DNA from: Anaerolineales bacterium
GTDB taxonomy: Bacteria > Chloroflexota > Anaerolineae > Anaerolineales > UBA11858
Assembly (NCBI GenBank): GCA_028278545.1
Contig: JANQED010000120.1
Location: forward strand, 62,001-126,000
DNA length: 64,000 bases
Direction: 5' to 3'
Position numbers and translations under genes: made by a program. The notes beneath the pieces were generated by a model. The model saw only the letters and a program-made list of their open reading frames with translations, did no database searches and had not been told where the DNA came from. Positions 1 through 8,698 of this stretch are shown here, one piece after another (the first letter of the stretch is position 1; each line of letters opens with the position of its first letter).

Positions 1-583
1 AACTGACGGTGACCTCATTGCCGTCCCGTGAAGCGACCACCCCTTCTGGGAGGCGCACGAAAGTGGATTTTGGCAGTTCGGTTTCGACTACGTTGGCTTC
101 CATAATGTCGCCAGTGATCTCGAAGAGCGAGGCCGCCGCCCAGCAGTGCCGGTCGAGATCGTGGGGCTGCACCCACAGCCAGGTGCCGAAAGCGTTGCGT
201 CCGTGCACCAGGATTGGATCGCCCTGGTTGAGTTCGTGGGAGTATAAATAGGCTTTTCCCGGTCCGTAGCGACAGAAACCCTGCGCGACGATCACCTGTC
301 CGTAGGGCACATCGGGCGTTGATGTGGCTGTCGCTATAGCGGTTGGGGTCAGCGTACTGGTCGAGATAGCTGTGGGCGTGTACGTGATTGTTGGGGTCGT
401 AGTAAGGGTTGCGGTAAAGGTAGGCGTGGATGTAAGCGTATGTGTAGGAGTCAGGGTGGGGGCAGGCGTTGATGTTGTCGTCGGTGTTGGAGCGGCGAAG
501 AGTGTGGTGACGGGGAGATTGCAGCCAGCAGCTACAACGGTCAATAAAATGGCTGCTGGGAATAGATAGCGGCTTGTTGACAT
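1..583 (-). CDS. Lipoprotein with Thr/Pro spacer and SH3-like C-terminal region (partial, runs off window start)
   Basis: The frame is open from an ATG at 583 to the window edge with no stop. The N-terminus has a short hydrophobic stretch and a lipobox ending VAAGC (Cys about residue 20), so the protein should be lipid-anchored outside the membrane. A spacer of about 70 residues rich in Thr and Pro follows, and then a globular part with a GFCRYGPGKAY-like start and a WLWVQP segment. The look is that of an extracellular SH3-like domain, but family membership is inferred by eye. It starts 5 nt after the stop of the hydrolase upstream (589-1488), so the two are probably co-translated. The Thr/Pro spacer produces a long Val/Gly-rich ORF on the opposite strand that is not a gene. 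Confidence 0.8.
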   Translation of the reverse strand, partial: MSTSRYLFPAAILLTVVAAGCNLPVTTLFAAPTPTTTSTPAPTLTPTHTLTSTPTFTATLTTTPTITYTPTAISTSTLTPTAIATATSTPDVPYGQVIVAQGFCRYGPGKAYLYSHELNQGDPILVHGRNAFGTWLWVQPHDLDRHCWAAASLFEITGDIMEANVVETELPKSTFVRLPEGVVASRDGNEVTVS

Positions 584-588
584 CACAC

Positions 589-1488
589 TCACTTATTCTC
601 TATCAAGTACTGGTTGAAGAAACCGATCACCCGAGTATCATATTCCTCCGCATACGCCATGCGTATGCCCACATGCCCAATCCCCGGCTCAGTCCACAGT
701 TGCCGCGGCTCTCCCGCGGCTTGATACAAACGCAGAGCCGAATCTGGCGGGACGGTTTCGTCCGCCTCTCCCTGGATGATGAAGACCGGTCGCGGGCTGA
801 TGTGTTGGATAGAGTCCACCGGGCGCAGATCATCAGCCGTGAGACCAGTTATACGCTCTGAAAAGAACTTCATAAATGGATCGAAGAGAGGATGAGGGGC
901 GACTACCCGGATCATATCCTCAATAGCGGCAAAGGCGCTGTCGGCCACCACGGCCTGGATTTGGGGCTGCTCGGCGGCAGCGATAAGCACTGTAGCCGCC
1001 CCCATAGATTCGCCAAAAGCGCCGACTTTATCAACACCCCCTTCGCTTATGGCATAGTCCAGTGCGGCCTTGACGTCGCGGCGTTCGTGGTACCCCCAGG
1101 TGCTAAGGTCTCCTCCGCTGTCTCCGTGAGCGCGCGCATCCCAGGAGATCACGCCATAGCCGTGTTCAGCGAAGAAGGCGTGCATTTGGGCTGAACGAGC
1201 GCCGGCAAAGCCATGTGCTACCAGGATCAACCCCCCGTTCTTCGAAGGAGTGTACCAGGCGGCCAGGTTGATGGCGTCTTCCGTGGTTAGGGTGATCGAT
1301 TGAAATTCGACGCCGAATACAGATGGGTCTTCTCCGGTAGCTCGTTGGTAGCGATGCGGATGAGCGTAGCTTTGGGCACCTTGATAGCTGAAGCGAATCA
1401 AAACGAACAGCGCTCCGAAGAATGAGATCAACAGGGCGAATGCAAGCAAATTGCGCCAGTAGCGCCCGTTCTGAGACTGGGATATCAC
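589..1488 (-). CDS. Membrane-anchored alpha/beta hydrolase
   Basis: A 299-residue protein with one N-terminal hydrophobic segment (about residues 13-33), followed by an alpha/beta hydrolase fold. Visible motifs are the oxyanion-hole region LVAHGFAGARS, a nucleophile elbow GESMG, a later Asp in a GEADETVPP context and a catalytic His in GIGHVG near the C-terminus. This spacing is that of serine hydrolases of the dipeptidyl-peptidase/acylaminoacyl type (BAAT or Hydrolase_4-like). The substrate cannot be told. The start overlaps the end of the B3/B4 gene by 4 nt and the stop lies 5 nt before the lipoprotein, so the genes form one transcription unit. Confidence 0.85.
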   Translation of the reverse strand: MISQSQNGRYWRNLLAFALLISFFGALFVLIRFSYQGAQSYAHPHRYQRATGEDPSVFGVEFQSITLTTEDAINLAAWYTPSKNGGLILVAHGFAGARSAQMHAFFAEHGYGVISWDARAHGDSGGDLSTWGYHERRDVKAALDYAISEGGVDKVGAFGESMGAATVLIAAAEQPQIQAVVADSAFAAIEDMIRVVAPHPLFDPFMKFFSERITGLTADDLRPVDSIQHISPRPVFIIQGEADETVPPDSALRLYQAAGEPRQLWTEPGIGHVGIRMAYAEEYDTRVIGFFNQYLIENK

Positions 1489-2162
1489 GAGGCTGAATAC
1501 ACCTCCATCTCCACGACTTTTGCCTGCGGGGCTACGACTTTTGCATATGTCTCGATATCCCTGAGGTGTTCCTTGACAGTATGTTCTTCAATCCCGATTG
1601 GTGCGTAGACTGTGAAGAGCACTTGTTTCGTCTGAGCATTGATGCGTGTATGTTGATCTGGGCCATAGATCACGCTGGACAAAATCCTTTCGGCGTCGGC
1701 GATGTACATGTCCCCGGCTTTTAGCGTTTGCTCCTGCCCGCTGGTGCGGGTAAAGGATTCGCTTCCATCGGATATAAAGATTCCAATCGGCTGCTGAACA
1801 GCCTCCATATCATGTCCAGAGGTCAGCAGGTGATTTTTGAGTTCGGCCATGAACATGGTTTCAACCAGGGAGGCTACGTTAGGGATCGATTTGCCCTTGA
1901 AGATGATTGACTCAAGTTGAAGTTGGATATGGTATGTCTTCTTGAACTTTTTATAATAGGCGTGATAAGCGCCCAAGGCGGGGAGTTCCCGCAGGGCAGC
2001 GCGATCGAAGCAAGCATATTGCGTTCGCAGTTGCGTCTCTAACTCAGATTTCAACGCATCAAGCTCAGGATGGGTTTTGGGGTTGGTGACATCGTTCATG
2101 ACCAATATCCCTATCGATGCGCCGGGATAAGTTGTTCTCCAATTTTCTGTGATGGTCAGCAT
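1485..2162 (-). CDS. B3/B4 tRNA-binding domain-containing protein
   Basis: A 225-residue protein that matches the stand-alone B3/B4 domain family (the editing-type domain of phenylalanyl-tRNA synthetase beta) in its order of features: an N-terminal SIGILVMNDVTNPKTHPEL-like strand-helix, a YKKFKKTYH segment, a SIPNVASLVE segment and a C-terminal Asp/Gly-rich sheet. Such proteins may hydrolyse mischarged aminoacyl-tRNA or bind small ligands; the function here is inferred only from the domain. A good AGGAGG ribosome site sits at 2171-2176, 8 nt before the ATG, which fixes the start. The frame of the gene before it overlaps this start by 98 nt (see findings). Confidence 0.8.
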   Translation of the reverse strand: MLTITENWRTTYPGASIGILVMNDVTNPKTHPELDALKSELETQLRTQYACFDRAALRELPALGAYHAYYKKFKKTYHIQLQLESIIFKGKSIPNVASLVETMFMAELKNHLLTSGHDMEAVQQPIGIFISDGSESFTRTSGQEQTLKAGDMYIADAERILSSVIYGPDQHTRINAQTKQVLFTVYAPIGIEEHTVKEHLRDIETYAKVVAPQAKVVEMEVYSAS

Positions 2163-3177
2163 AGTGGTTGCCTCCTCTGGCGCTTATCCAGTGAGAAACA
2201 GATACCTGACGTATGTTGAAAGCTTTCAACACCCTACATACCGCCAGCCCCACCCACAGCCGGTTTTCTTCGGATTTGTTGCCTTTGCCGTACCCAGTTG
2301 GCCACAACCCGTCATCTTCCTGGTTGGCTGCAAACCAATCAAGGCCCCTTTGGATGTCTGGGTCACTTTTGGGAAATCCAAGCTTGGATAATGAGTCCAG
2401 GCCGGTGAGAAGATTAGTCCACCAAAAAGGAAACTGTAGCTTCAGCCAGTAATCGGGGGCTTTGCGGTCGTTGTATTTATCAGCCTTGAAGAAGCGTTCT
2501 TTGAGCCGCTCGCCGGCGAGTTTGGCTTCTTTTCGATGGCGATATTGAGGGTGAGCGGCGAATGCGCGCAGTGCCATGCCCGTGGCCAGGTGCGCGTGGG
2601 GTTTCGATGGGTCTGTGGGGGTGGGGTCGGATTGCCAATATTGGTCTGTTTTCATGCTGGGGGGGACCAACTGTGTGGGGATCAACCAGCCGCCATCATC
2701 CTGCCGCACCGATAGCAGCCAATCGAGGCCTTTTATGACCCTGGAATCATCGGCATAACCCGCTTTGATGAGCAATTCACAAATTGCCCCGTGATAATAG
2801 GGCATATATTGGTTGCCAATGATGCCTCGGAAATCGCCTTCATTCGTCTGGCAAGAGAAAACGAACTCCGCTGCACCCAGAATGGCTGGATGATCCTTGT
2901 TCATGCCGTGCATCTCGACCAGGATGCGCAGGTTGCGGAAAGTCTCCAGAAGATCGTAGTTGTTGTAGGGAAATTTCACCCGTCCTTGACCCCCATAACG
3001 CCATGACCCATTTTCTTTCTGCTTTTTGATCAACTGGATCGCTCTGGGAAGTTCCCAGAGGTTCTCTATGGGAGCAGAGTCCTCATCGAGCAGGTCGCGC
3101 CTCACAAAGAACGTCAGCGCGTCATCTTTTGTATCAAGCAAGCAGGGGATCGGGTCCACGTTCAGGTTTTGGGTCAT
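2065..3177 (-). CDS. Squalene-cyclase/prenyltransferase-like alpha-toroid repeat protein (3' end probably frameshifted)
   Basis: The 370-residue frame contains several copies of the repeat typical of squalene-hopene cyclase and prenyltransferase alpha-toroids: a Q..(N/D)GxW-type core in KKQKENGSWRYGG, SCQTNEGDFRG, RQDDGGWL and NQEDDGLWPTG. The protein is much shorter than true cyclases and no DxDD catalytic motif is seen, so a non-cyclase role is likely. The last 45 or so residues are Arg/His-rich, unlike the repeats, and run 98 nt into the B3/B4 gene. A +1 frame would stop at 2184-2186, just before that gene's ribosome site, so a single-base indel (natural or sequencing) near the 3' end is likely. 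Function unknown. Confidence 0.72.
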   Translation of the reverse strand: MTQNLNVDPIPCLLDTKDDALTFFVRRDLLDEDSAPIENLWELPRAIQLIKKQKENGSWRYGGQGRVKFPYNNYDLLETFRNLRILVEMHGMNKDHPAILGAAEFVFSCQTNEGDFRGIIGNQYMPYYHGAICELLIKAGYADDSRVIKGLDWLLSVRQDDGGWLIPTQLVPPSMKTDQYWQSDPTPTDPSKPHAHLATGMALRAFAAHPQYRHRKEAKLAGERLKERFFKADKYNDRKAPDYWLKLQFPFWWTNLLTGLDSLSKLGFPKSDPDIQRGLDWFAANQEDDGLWPTGYGKGNKSEENRLWVGLAVCRVLKAFNIRQVSVSHWISARGGNHYADHHRKLENNLSRRIDRDIGHERCHQPQNPS

Positions 3178-3195
3178 TTAGGTCTCATCTCTTTG

Positions 3196-3774
3196 TTAAG
3201 ATTCCAATTTCAACCTGACATGGTCGCTTTTGATCCATCCAGGAGGGAACGGGGCGTGCTCGTTGAGGAGCATTTCTAGACCCTTACGGACGCGCGTCCG
3301 CACGGCGATGCTCTTGTCTCTCTCTAAAGCGCTGATCTTCGTGATGATATGCTCTTTTTTGTCCGGGTAAAGCCTGGCGATGATGCAAAGGCTGGCAATT
3401 GTCCAGCTTTTTACAAAGGCGGTTGCATCATTGAGAAGTTCTTTGAGTGCTTGGGTGATTTCGTCTGCGTGATTCTCATAAATTGCCAGATGCCCCAACA
3501 ACATTGCCAGGTGAAAGCGCACTTCGAAGTTTTCGTCCTCTTTAGCTTTCCGAATGATTTCTGGGATGTGTTCAACGAAAAATTCAGGCTTTGCCCGCCC
3601 GATTTTTTCCGAGGCATCCGCAGCTCGTCCGCGCACAATGCCATCGGAATAGAAGAGGGCTTCGTAGAGATCATCGAAGATCTCTGGGGTTTCCAGGATC
3701 AACGAAACCACTTTATCAGAGTCGCCATCTGAACGCCGATCACCCCCCGAGAGCCATTCGATGATTTGATTCAT
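3196..3774 (-). CDS. HEAT-repeat protein
   Basis: A 192-residue protein made mostly of paired amphipathic helices with the Asp/Arg pattern of HEAT repeats (segments around VRGRAADASEKIG, VRFHLAMLLGHLA, VKSWTIASLCIIA and VRTRVRKGLEMLL). It has no signal peptide or membrane segment, so it is probably a cytoplasmic protein-protein interaction scaffold. It stops 18 nt before the start of the squalene-cyclase-like gene and is the first gene of the minus-strand run down to the window start. Partner and pathway are not known. Confidence 0.75.
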   Translation of the reverse strand: MNQIIEWLSGGDRRSDGDSDKVVSLILETPEIFDDLYEALFYSDGIVRGRAADASEKIGRAKPEFFVEHIPEIIRKAKEDENFEVRFHLAMLLGHLAIYENHADEITQALKELLNDATAFVKSWTIASLCIIARLYPDKKEHIITKISALERDKSIAVRTRVRKGLEMLLNEHAPFPPGWIKSDHVRLKLES

Positions 3775-3896
3775 GGGCTTCAGATTCTCCTCTCGTATGT
3801 TGGATATTAACTTCTGTGAGTATTGCGTGAAGGTAAGGAAAACACCCTTGATTTTATTTTGGTTATTTGAGAAAATTTGGTTGCTCTTCTCAGGGT

Positions 3897-3926
3897 GCCC
3901 CCCTCACTCTGGGAAGGGCTTTTTTT
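3897..3926 (+). terminator. Orphan terminator-like hairpin
   Basis: GCCC at 3897-3900 can pair with GGGC at 3916-3919 and CCC at 3901-3903 with GGG at 3911-3913 (2-nt bulge, 7-nt loop), followed by seven T on the plus strand. No plus-strand gene ends here: the flanking genes 3196-3774 and 3971-4456 both read on the minus strand. It may end a small untranslated plus-strand RNA or be chance. Confidence 0.35.
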
Positions 3927-3970
3927 GTCCCTTTGCGGAACGGAGCACTAATTAGATCATCGAGCGATGC

Positions 3971-4456
3971 CTATTGTCTCTTCTTTTCTGTGCCGGGGCG
4001 TTTGCCCCCGGGGTGCCTGCTGAGAGCAATGCTGCTCCAGCGACATTCCTCATTCCGGCATGCGTACCGGAGGAATTTGGAAAAAAGAACTCGCTGCAAA
4101 AATTTATCCCACGATGTGCGGTGAACTCGTCGGACAGCCTCTCCACAAATCGGGCATGTTCGATCAGGGATATAAATGGACAGCAGAAATCGATAGCGGG
4201 CACGATGAAAGAAGAAAAATGAGGCCCCAATGATAATCACCCAACCGATTGCATCAGAAAGCGTGATTGCTTTTGCGTAATTGCTGACAACACTGTAAAT
4301 ATTTATCCCGGCCGCCCTAATTTGATTGTAGGCTTGAGAGATGAATCGAAAGACTGTCACTCGAATATCTAACTGCTCTACCAGGAGGAAAAACCCAAAA
4401 AGCACCACCAAAAGGGCGATAAGTTCAACTCGGTATTCTTTTAGAAGTTTTTTCAT
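3971..4456 (-). CDS. Two-TM protein with a zinc-ribbon-like cysteine cluster
   Basis: A protein of about 161 residues starting at the internal Met (MKKLLKEYR). The reading frame extends 26 codons further upstream, but the extra segment overlaps the promoter-like region and looks non-coding. Two hydrophobic segments follow the start (about residues 10-28 and 67-86), then a cytoplasmic-looking tail with CPICG and, about 30 residues later, CRNEEC. This arrangement could bind one zinc ion. No family is recognised. It is divergent from the plus-strand gene at 4559, with about 100 nt between. Confidence 0.6.
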   Translation of the reverse strand: MKKLLKEYRVELIALLVVLFGFFLLVEQLDIRVTVFRFISQAYNQIRAAGINIYSVVSNYAKAITLSDAIGWVIIIGASFFFFHRARYRFLLSIYIPDRTCPICGEAVRRVHRTSWDKFLQRVLFSKFLRYACRNEECRWSSIALSRHPGGKRPGTEKKRQ

Positions 4457-4558
4457 GCCAGCATCCTGTTGTATAATCTCCTTCACGGCCAGGATAATTA
4501 TGCCACACTTCAGCAATGCTTTACAATTGGGCAAAGCATATAATCGGCGAGAAACGAA

Positions 4559-5104
4559 ATGACAGACTTTTCCAGAGAGAACAACATTTCATCAGATCAA
4601 TTGCAAACCATCAGAGAGAAGTGGGATACTGTTAGATCGATCGACCCCTCTCAAATTCCCTTTATCCAGCTTATCACTCATGAGGCAACTGAGTCTATCG
4701 AGATTACCTATTATCGCTTGTTGGATATGATTGCAAAGCGCTCTTCAATAAAGGGGGAAGTAGTCGATCAGACAAAATCATCGCTCAAAGAGAGTATCAA
4801 CTTGTTGGCCCACGATGCCATCAAGATCGGCTTTGAATATGGCCATGGTTTTCAAATTGGAGCGCACAACTTTGAACTCGACGAGGCATGGGACGATGCG
4901 GCTGAGATTTTCGTTCAATCGAGGTCTGAAGTGGGGGAGCGTGGAGTCAAGCTGGTTAAGTCGGCGGCGAAAAAAGAGCTGCTCACCGAGGAGCAGATAA
5001 GCAAACTTTCCAAAACGATTGCCCGGAGTTTGGAAAAATGCCAAAGGATATGCTTTCGTTTCGGCTACTTGAATGTCGAATCCGGCAGCGCTTTGGACAA
5101 ATGA
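4559..5104 (+). CDS. Hypothetical helical cytoplasmic protein
   Basis: A 181-residue protein with no signal peptide, no membrane segment and no family that I recognise. It is predicted largely helical by eye, acidic in its first half, with an FEYGHGFQIGAHNFELDEAW segment in the middle and a Lys/Glu-rich helix after it. Its stop codon ends at the base before the last base of the convergent VanZ-like gene, so the two genes abut tail to tail with no spacer. The ribosome site is weak. Function unknown. Confidence 0.6.
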   Translation: MTDFSRENNISSDQLQTIREKWDTVRSIDPSQIPFIQLITHEATESIEITYYRLLDMIAKRSSIKGEVVDQTKSSLKESINLLAHDAIKIGFEYGHGFQIGAHNFELDEAWDDAAEIFVQSRSEVGERGVKLVKSAAKKELLTEEQISKLSKTIARSLEKCQRICFRFGYLNVESGSALDK

Positions 5105-5986
5105 CTACCTGAACTCTGCCCCCGAGATGGCGATGAAAATAGGGATAGCCTGCATAAAAAAGAGAATCGCCAGCAGTGGATAAACCCATAATCGAGCGGT
5201 ATGTTCCAGGTGATGCGCTCTTTCTGCTGCGGCGTCTGGGGATTTGCCCTGCCTCTTCAAGGTGAAAAAAGTCATCGCGGGCGCGGTTGCTGCGAAAAGG
5301 ATATTCCAAACCAGCAGCCACCGGGGGTAGAACCCCCAGAATACCTCATTCGCTTGAACCTGAAATAGCTGTATGCACATGAGCAGCGCCCCAGCCATCC
5401 CAAACAAGATCAAGCCCAACAGTCCCCTGAGGTTCCTTAGATATTTCATCCATTCCCAATCCGCTGAAGTTCTTCGGGTCAGCCCAAGGATGGTGAAGAT
5501 CCCAATCACGATTGAGGAGCTGTTTACCGCCATATCACTCCAGCCATAGAATCGCTTTGGGTGCAGGCCTTGTTCCAACTCATCAACCACTCCCAGCATG
5601 GAGCCGCAAATGAAGATCAGGATGAAGATTCCCTTCCCCTGGTAATCTTTGGAGAGCGCTGCATACAGCAGCCAGGCCATCAACACGTATTCTGGGATGT
5701 GGATATGCTTGTTGGGATTGGGTTCGTATTTGAGAATAATAGCTGCGATGATCGCGCTGGGGATGAGATACAGAAGATGGGTGAAGTTCCGATTTTTTAG
5801 AAGCCCATAAAGGGTGTAGGCCGCCCCGATTAGGATGACCCCATAAAAGGGGATTTTTCCTGTGGCCTCTTGCCCGATGGCGCTCTCTAATCTCCTGTAG
5901 ACGAGGATGGCAGAGGGCAGGATAAAGGTGTAAAGAGCGATCAAACCCCAGGAGATCGCTCTGCGGACGATTGGACTTTGTTTCAT
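5105..5986 (-). CDS. VanZ-like integral membrane protein
   Basis: A 293-residue polytopic protein with about seven hydrophobic segments. The central part carries the VanZ family signature: DELEQ, a downstream HPKRFYGWSDMAVNSSS stretch with the conserved Asp and Asn, then a Gly in the next helix. VanZ was first described for teicoplanin resistance, but most chromosomal members have no known role and resistance should not be assumed. An extra C-terminal unit of about 110 residues with two or three more membrane helices is present, longer than minimal VanZ proteins. It is convergent with the gene at 4559. Confidence 0.75.
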   Translation of the reverse strand: MKQSPIVRRAISWGLIALYTFILPSAILVYRRLESAIGQEATGKIPFYGVILIGAAYTLYGLLKNRNFTHLLYLIPSAIIAAIILKYEPNPNKHIHIPEYVLMAWLLYAALSKDYQGKGIFILIFICGSMLGVVDELEQGLHPKRFYGWSDMAVNSSSIVIGIFTILGLTRRTSADWEWMKYLRNLRGLLGLILFGMAGALLMCIQLFQVQANEVFWGFYPRWLLVWNILFAATAPAMTFFTLKRQGKSPDAAAERAHHLEHTARLWVYPLLAILFFMQAIPIFIAISGAEFR

Positions 5987-6044
5987 ACGTTGATCTAAAT
6001 TGTACCCCTTGTTCCCTCGGTCGCTTGTGACATAGCTAATTTTG

Positions 6045-7616
6045 CTAATGTGAATGGATATAGGCGTTCAACCATGCATCGTAATAGCCGAGGTTTAACT
6101 TCACAATCTCGACGATTCTGTGGCGGTCAGTTAGTTTTCCGCGGGTTACCAATACAAGCTTATCATAGAAATTCGCCAGATTAGGGTCTTGGATTTGATT
6201 CTCTCCCGTCTCTAATGTCTCCAGATATCCGATGGGTAGCTCGCGTTCATAATGGCCTACGCGCCAGTCTGGGTCGTCGACCATGGGCAGTCTGGCCAAT
6301 AGCGGATCGCTTAATCCATACCAGTCAACGATGTGAACTTCTGGGCCGGCGTAATACCCGTAGAGTCCAATGGTATCCCTGTGCACCACAGCCAGATTGT
6401 TCTCTTTGGCGTATTTTCCTTCGTCAACCCACTTCATTTGGGGGATCGGCCCGGACCTGGTTTTAGTTAATAAGCCAGTGAATCCATAATACCATCGACG
6501 CTCATCTTGGATTCCATTTACTTGACTACAATGACGGCAATTCTCCAAAGTATCGTTGGCGTTGTAGAATACCGGAGAATCTGGGGTCGCCAATATCAGC
6601 AGGATCAGCCCTATCAGGATTGCAAACCGGATGTTAGCAGATTTAAGCACATCTGAATGTGTAATGATCGCTACCGCGCCGAGGACCAGGGCTGATAAAT
6701 ACCTCCCGGACATGAAATCGCCCCCAATGGCGATGATATAGAGCAAATACAACAATATCCCTGAAGACAGCATGATTTTTCGCCAATCGCGATAAACGAT
6801 TGAGACGAAGCCCGCCAAAAGGATCATCGCTAAGGAGCCGGGATCTCTGGACAGGGAATCGAAAATGTACAGGATGCCTTGCTTTACTAACGTGATGCTG
6901 TTAATGCCGGTGTTTAATTTCGCATAGGCAGTGTTCGGGAAGGGGAATCCATAATAGTACAAAGCGAAAATCTCCCAAAGCAAGAAAGGCAGAAATCCTA
7001 AAGCGAAATGCCAATATTTACGCGTGGATTGATGTTTGTTCAAAGCATAAATCAGCGGGGGAAGGAATATAAAAATGGTATCCATCCGGTTCAATACGCC
7101 AAGGGAAACCGTCAATGCCAGATAGAACACCGAAAACTTTCTGGATGGATGTTTCAAATAGATGAAGATAAAAACAATGTAAAGCAGATAGGTTAAGGGA
7201 TTCTCCAAGCCTGAAGTGGAATAGTCGATAAACGCTTTGGAGATAATTAACATTAAAATGCCGAAGGTGGCATGCCATATCGTCGACGAAACCCTAAAAG
7301 TCAGCACCCATATCGCAGAAAGGGAAACCAGGATCGACCCCCATAAGATGATATGGTACGGATTTTGTACAATTGGATATACTGCGGCGATGAGCAGCAT
7401 CCATAGCGGATGAGTATAGGTTTGCACTCTCTCCCCGATATTCCAGGTCAGGCCGTAGCCATGATAGAGATTGTCCACAGTTCTCAGTGTGATATAGGCA
7501 TCATCGCAGACCCATGCGCTTCTTACGATCACAATCGCTAAAAGTATCAAGAACAGGAAAACGATAATCCTGTCAGGCTTAGAAATGGCATTCTGAAATT
7601 TATTGATCCCAGACAT
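6045..7616 (-). CDS. Polytopic membrane glycosyltransferase-like protein (GT-C fold)
   Basis: A 523-residue protein with one short N-terminal cytoplasmic stretch, a first membrane helix and then a first extracytoplasmic loop with the Asp pair in VCDDAYITLR. Such loops in GT-C enzymes (GT39/ArnT/arabinofuranosyltransferase types) carry the catalytic Asp. About ten more hydrophobic segments follow and a C-terminal extracytoplasmic domain of about 150 residues with HIVDWYGLSDPLLARLP. It is expected to transfer a sugar from a polyprenyl-phosphate donor outside the membrane; acceptor unknown. The loop layout resembles the proteins at 16017 and 40761, so these are probably paralogues. A promoter lies just upstream (7668-7697). 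Confidence 0.7.
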   Translation of the reverse strand: MSGINKFQNAISKPDRIIVFLFLILLAIVIVRSAWVCDDAYITLRTVDNLYHGYGLTWNIGERVQTYTHPLWMLLIAAVYPIVQNPYHIILWGSILVSLSAIWVLTFRVSSTIWHATFGILMLIISKAFIDYSTSGLENPLTYLLYIVFIFIYLKHPSRKFSVFYLALTVSLGVLNRMDTIFIFLPPLIYALNKHQSTRKYWHFALGFLPFLLWEIFALYYYGFPFPNTAYAKLNTGINSITLVKQGILYIFDSLSRDPGSLAMILLAGFVSIVYRDWRKIMLSSGILLYLLYIIAIGGDFMSGRYLSALVLGAVAIITHSDVLKSANIRFAILIGLILLILATPDSPVFYNANDTLENCRHCSQVNGIQDERRWYYGFTGLLTKTRSGPIPQMKWVDEGKYAKENNLAVVHRDTIGLYGYYAGPEVHIVDWYGLSDPLLARLPMVDDPDWRVGHYERELPIGYLETLETGENQIQDPNLANFYDKLVLVTRGKLTDRHRIVEIVKLNLGYYDAWLNAYIHSH

Positions 7617-7667
7617 TGGCCGCCCCTTTGCTGCTCAAGTTAATATGAAATCTATTGTTCTTTACAT

Positions 7668-7697
7668 AATATACGCTTTCGTTCCTTTAGAGTTCAA
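7668..7697 (-). promoter_or_regulatory. Sigma-70-type promoter for the glycosyltransferase gene
   Basis: On the minus strand a -35 TTGAAC (7697-7692) and -10 TATATT (7673-7668) are separated by 18 nt. The ATG of the gene at 7616 follows about 50 nt downstream, with a GGGG ribosome site close to it. Confidence 0.5.
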
Positions 7698-7828
7698 TTC
7701 AATTGTGAAAAATTATTCATTTCATCATACCAAAGAAGACGCTCTTTGTGGAGCGCCCTCCTTGTCTGTCCTTTGCCAAAAAAGCTGGTGGGTAATATGT
7801 TTTTTAGAGACGGTTATTCCGGGGCATG

Positions 7829-7845
7829 CCGGGGCTTAGCCCCGG
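7829..7845. repeat. GC-rich palindrome between minus-strand genes
   Basis: A perfect 7-bp inverted repeat CCGGGGC/GCCCCGG with loop TTA, directly beside a second CCGGGGC copy at 7819-7825. There is no T-run on either side, so it is unlikely to be a simple terminator. Similar short hairpins occur in the next two gaps, at 8634-8648 and around 9568-9580. Confidence 0.4.
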
Positions 7846-7897
7846 TTGATCGCGAGCGGGGGTGTGATGCCCTGATCTTTAAGTTAAGGATAAGCAG

Positions 7898-8449
7898 CTA
7901 TTTCATACTCTCTGCGATTCGAGTCAATGTTTGCTGCGCGGTGTTATTGGGCAAGGTAGCCGCGATGGAAAATTCCATGCCTTGCGATTGCCACACGATT
8001 TGCTGGTTCGATATTGAAGGATCGAACTCATCACTCGTATACACGCCTTGGACAAACTTGCCAACCCCGTCTCCTATTGTCACTTGGCGAATTGCGTCGG
8101 CAGGATAGTACTCCTCAAGCTGATAGATGGTGTCGGACCCAATCGGTCGCTGACTGACTGACAACTGCTCGCCCGATCCATCACTGTGTGAGTAGCTCAA
8201 GGTCACGCTTTGAGTTTCTGGGTTGAAATTCGCGCTATCGAAGACCAAGTAGCTTGGCACATATTCGGGTAGAAATATGGAGTAGTCAGCTAAATCCTCC
8301 ATATCTCGCTTACTGCATTCGATGCCCGAACAATCTTCAGCAACATCAAACGTGTTGCTTCCACATGCGGCCAGCAGCAGTATCATGACCAGAATAGCGA
8401 CGAATCGGTGGATAAAACCTGAATTTATACCTTTCACATGAATGTTCAT
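7898..8449 (-). CDS. Lipoprotein, hypothetical
   Basis: The protein has about 183 residues counted from the ATG at 8449, which is preceded by GGAGAC at a 6-nt distance. A longer frame to 8494 lacks such a site. A hydrophobic signal ends in the lipobox LLAAC, so it should be a lipid-anchored exported protein. The mature part has two close Cys (CSGIEC), then beta-rich sequence with a VTLSYSHSDGS strand pair, similar in look to DUF4367-type lipoprotein domains; this is only a visual impression. No operon partner is clear, since gaps of about 250-280 nt lie on both sides. Confidence 0.7.
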   Translation of the reverse strand: MNIHVKGINSGFIHRFVAILVMILLLAACGSNTFDVAEDCSGIECSKRDMEDLADYSIFLPEYVPSYLVFDSANFNPETQSVTLSYSHSDGSGEQLSVSQRPIGSDTIYQLEEYYPADAIRQVTIGDGVGKFVQGVYTSDEFDPSISNQQIVWQSQGMEFSIAATLPNNTAQQTLTRIAESMK

Positions 8450-8633
8450 TACTTGTCTCCTTTTGTCTGGCGGAAGGTCCAAAATTCGTACCAACTTCTT
8501 GCAGTTACATTTATTCTATAATGGATGGATTTTTCCATAAACTGTGCCAAACGGTTGGTTTAGCTGCGGGGCGGTTTTGTCTTTGATGATGGCCTGTTCA
8601 AAGCAAAATTGTCAAAATCGCGCCGCGTACCCT

Positions 8634-8648
8634 CTCGGCGAAGCCGAG
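8634..8648. repeat. Short hairpin CTCGGC-GAA-GCCGAG
   Basis: A perfect 6-bp inverted repeat with a 3-nt loop in the gap between 8494 and 8699. The core CGGC-GAA-GCCG is nearly the same as CGGC-GTA-GCCG in the next gap (about 9578-9588), suggesting a small dispersed palindromic repeat. No T-run follows. Confidence 0.35.
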
Positions 8649-8698
8649 TCCGGTTGATGCAGGGTTGGGCGGCAGCATCACTGCATACAGAACGCGCT

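Noticed and set aside
324-569. Val/Gly-rich open frame on the plus strand
   Set aside because: It is the antisense of the Thr/Pro spacer of the lipoprotein on the minus strand; the same effect occurs opposite 55140-55386, 56593-56880 and 57052-57465.
2149-2452. Plus-strand open frames opposite the squalene-cyclase-like gene
   Set aside because: They are antisense of a gene with clear repeat motifs and have no start signals.
5105-5986. Glycopeptide resistance gene vanZ
   Set aside because: Only the VanZ fold is present without other van genes; most VanZ-like proteins have no link to resistance.
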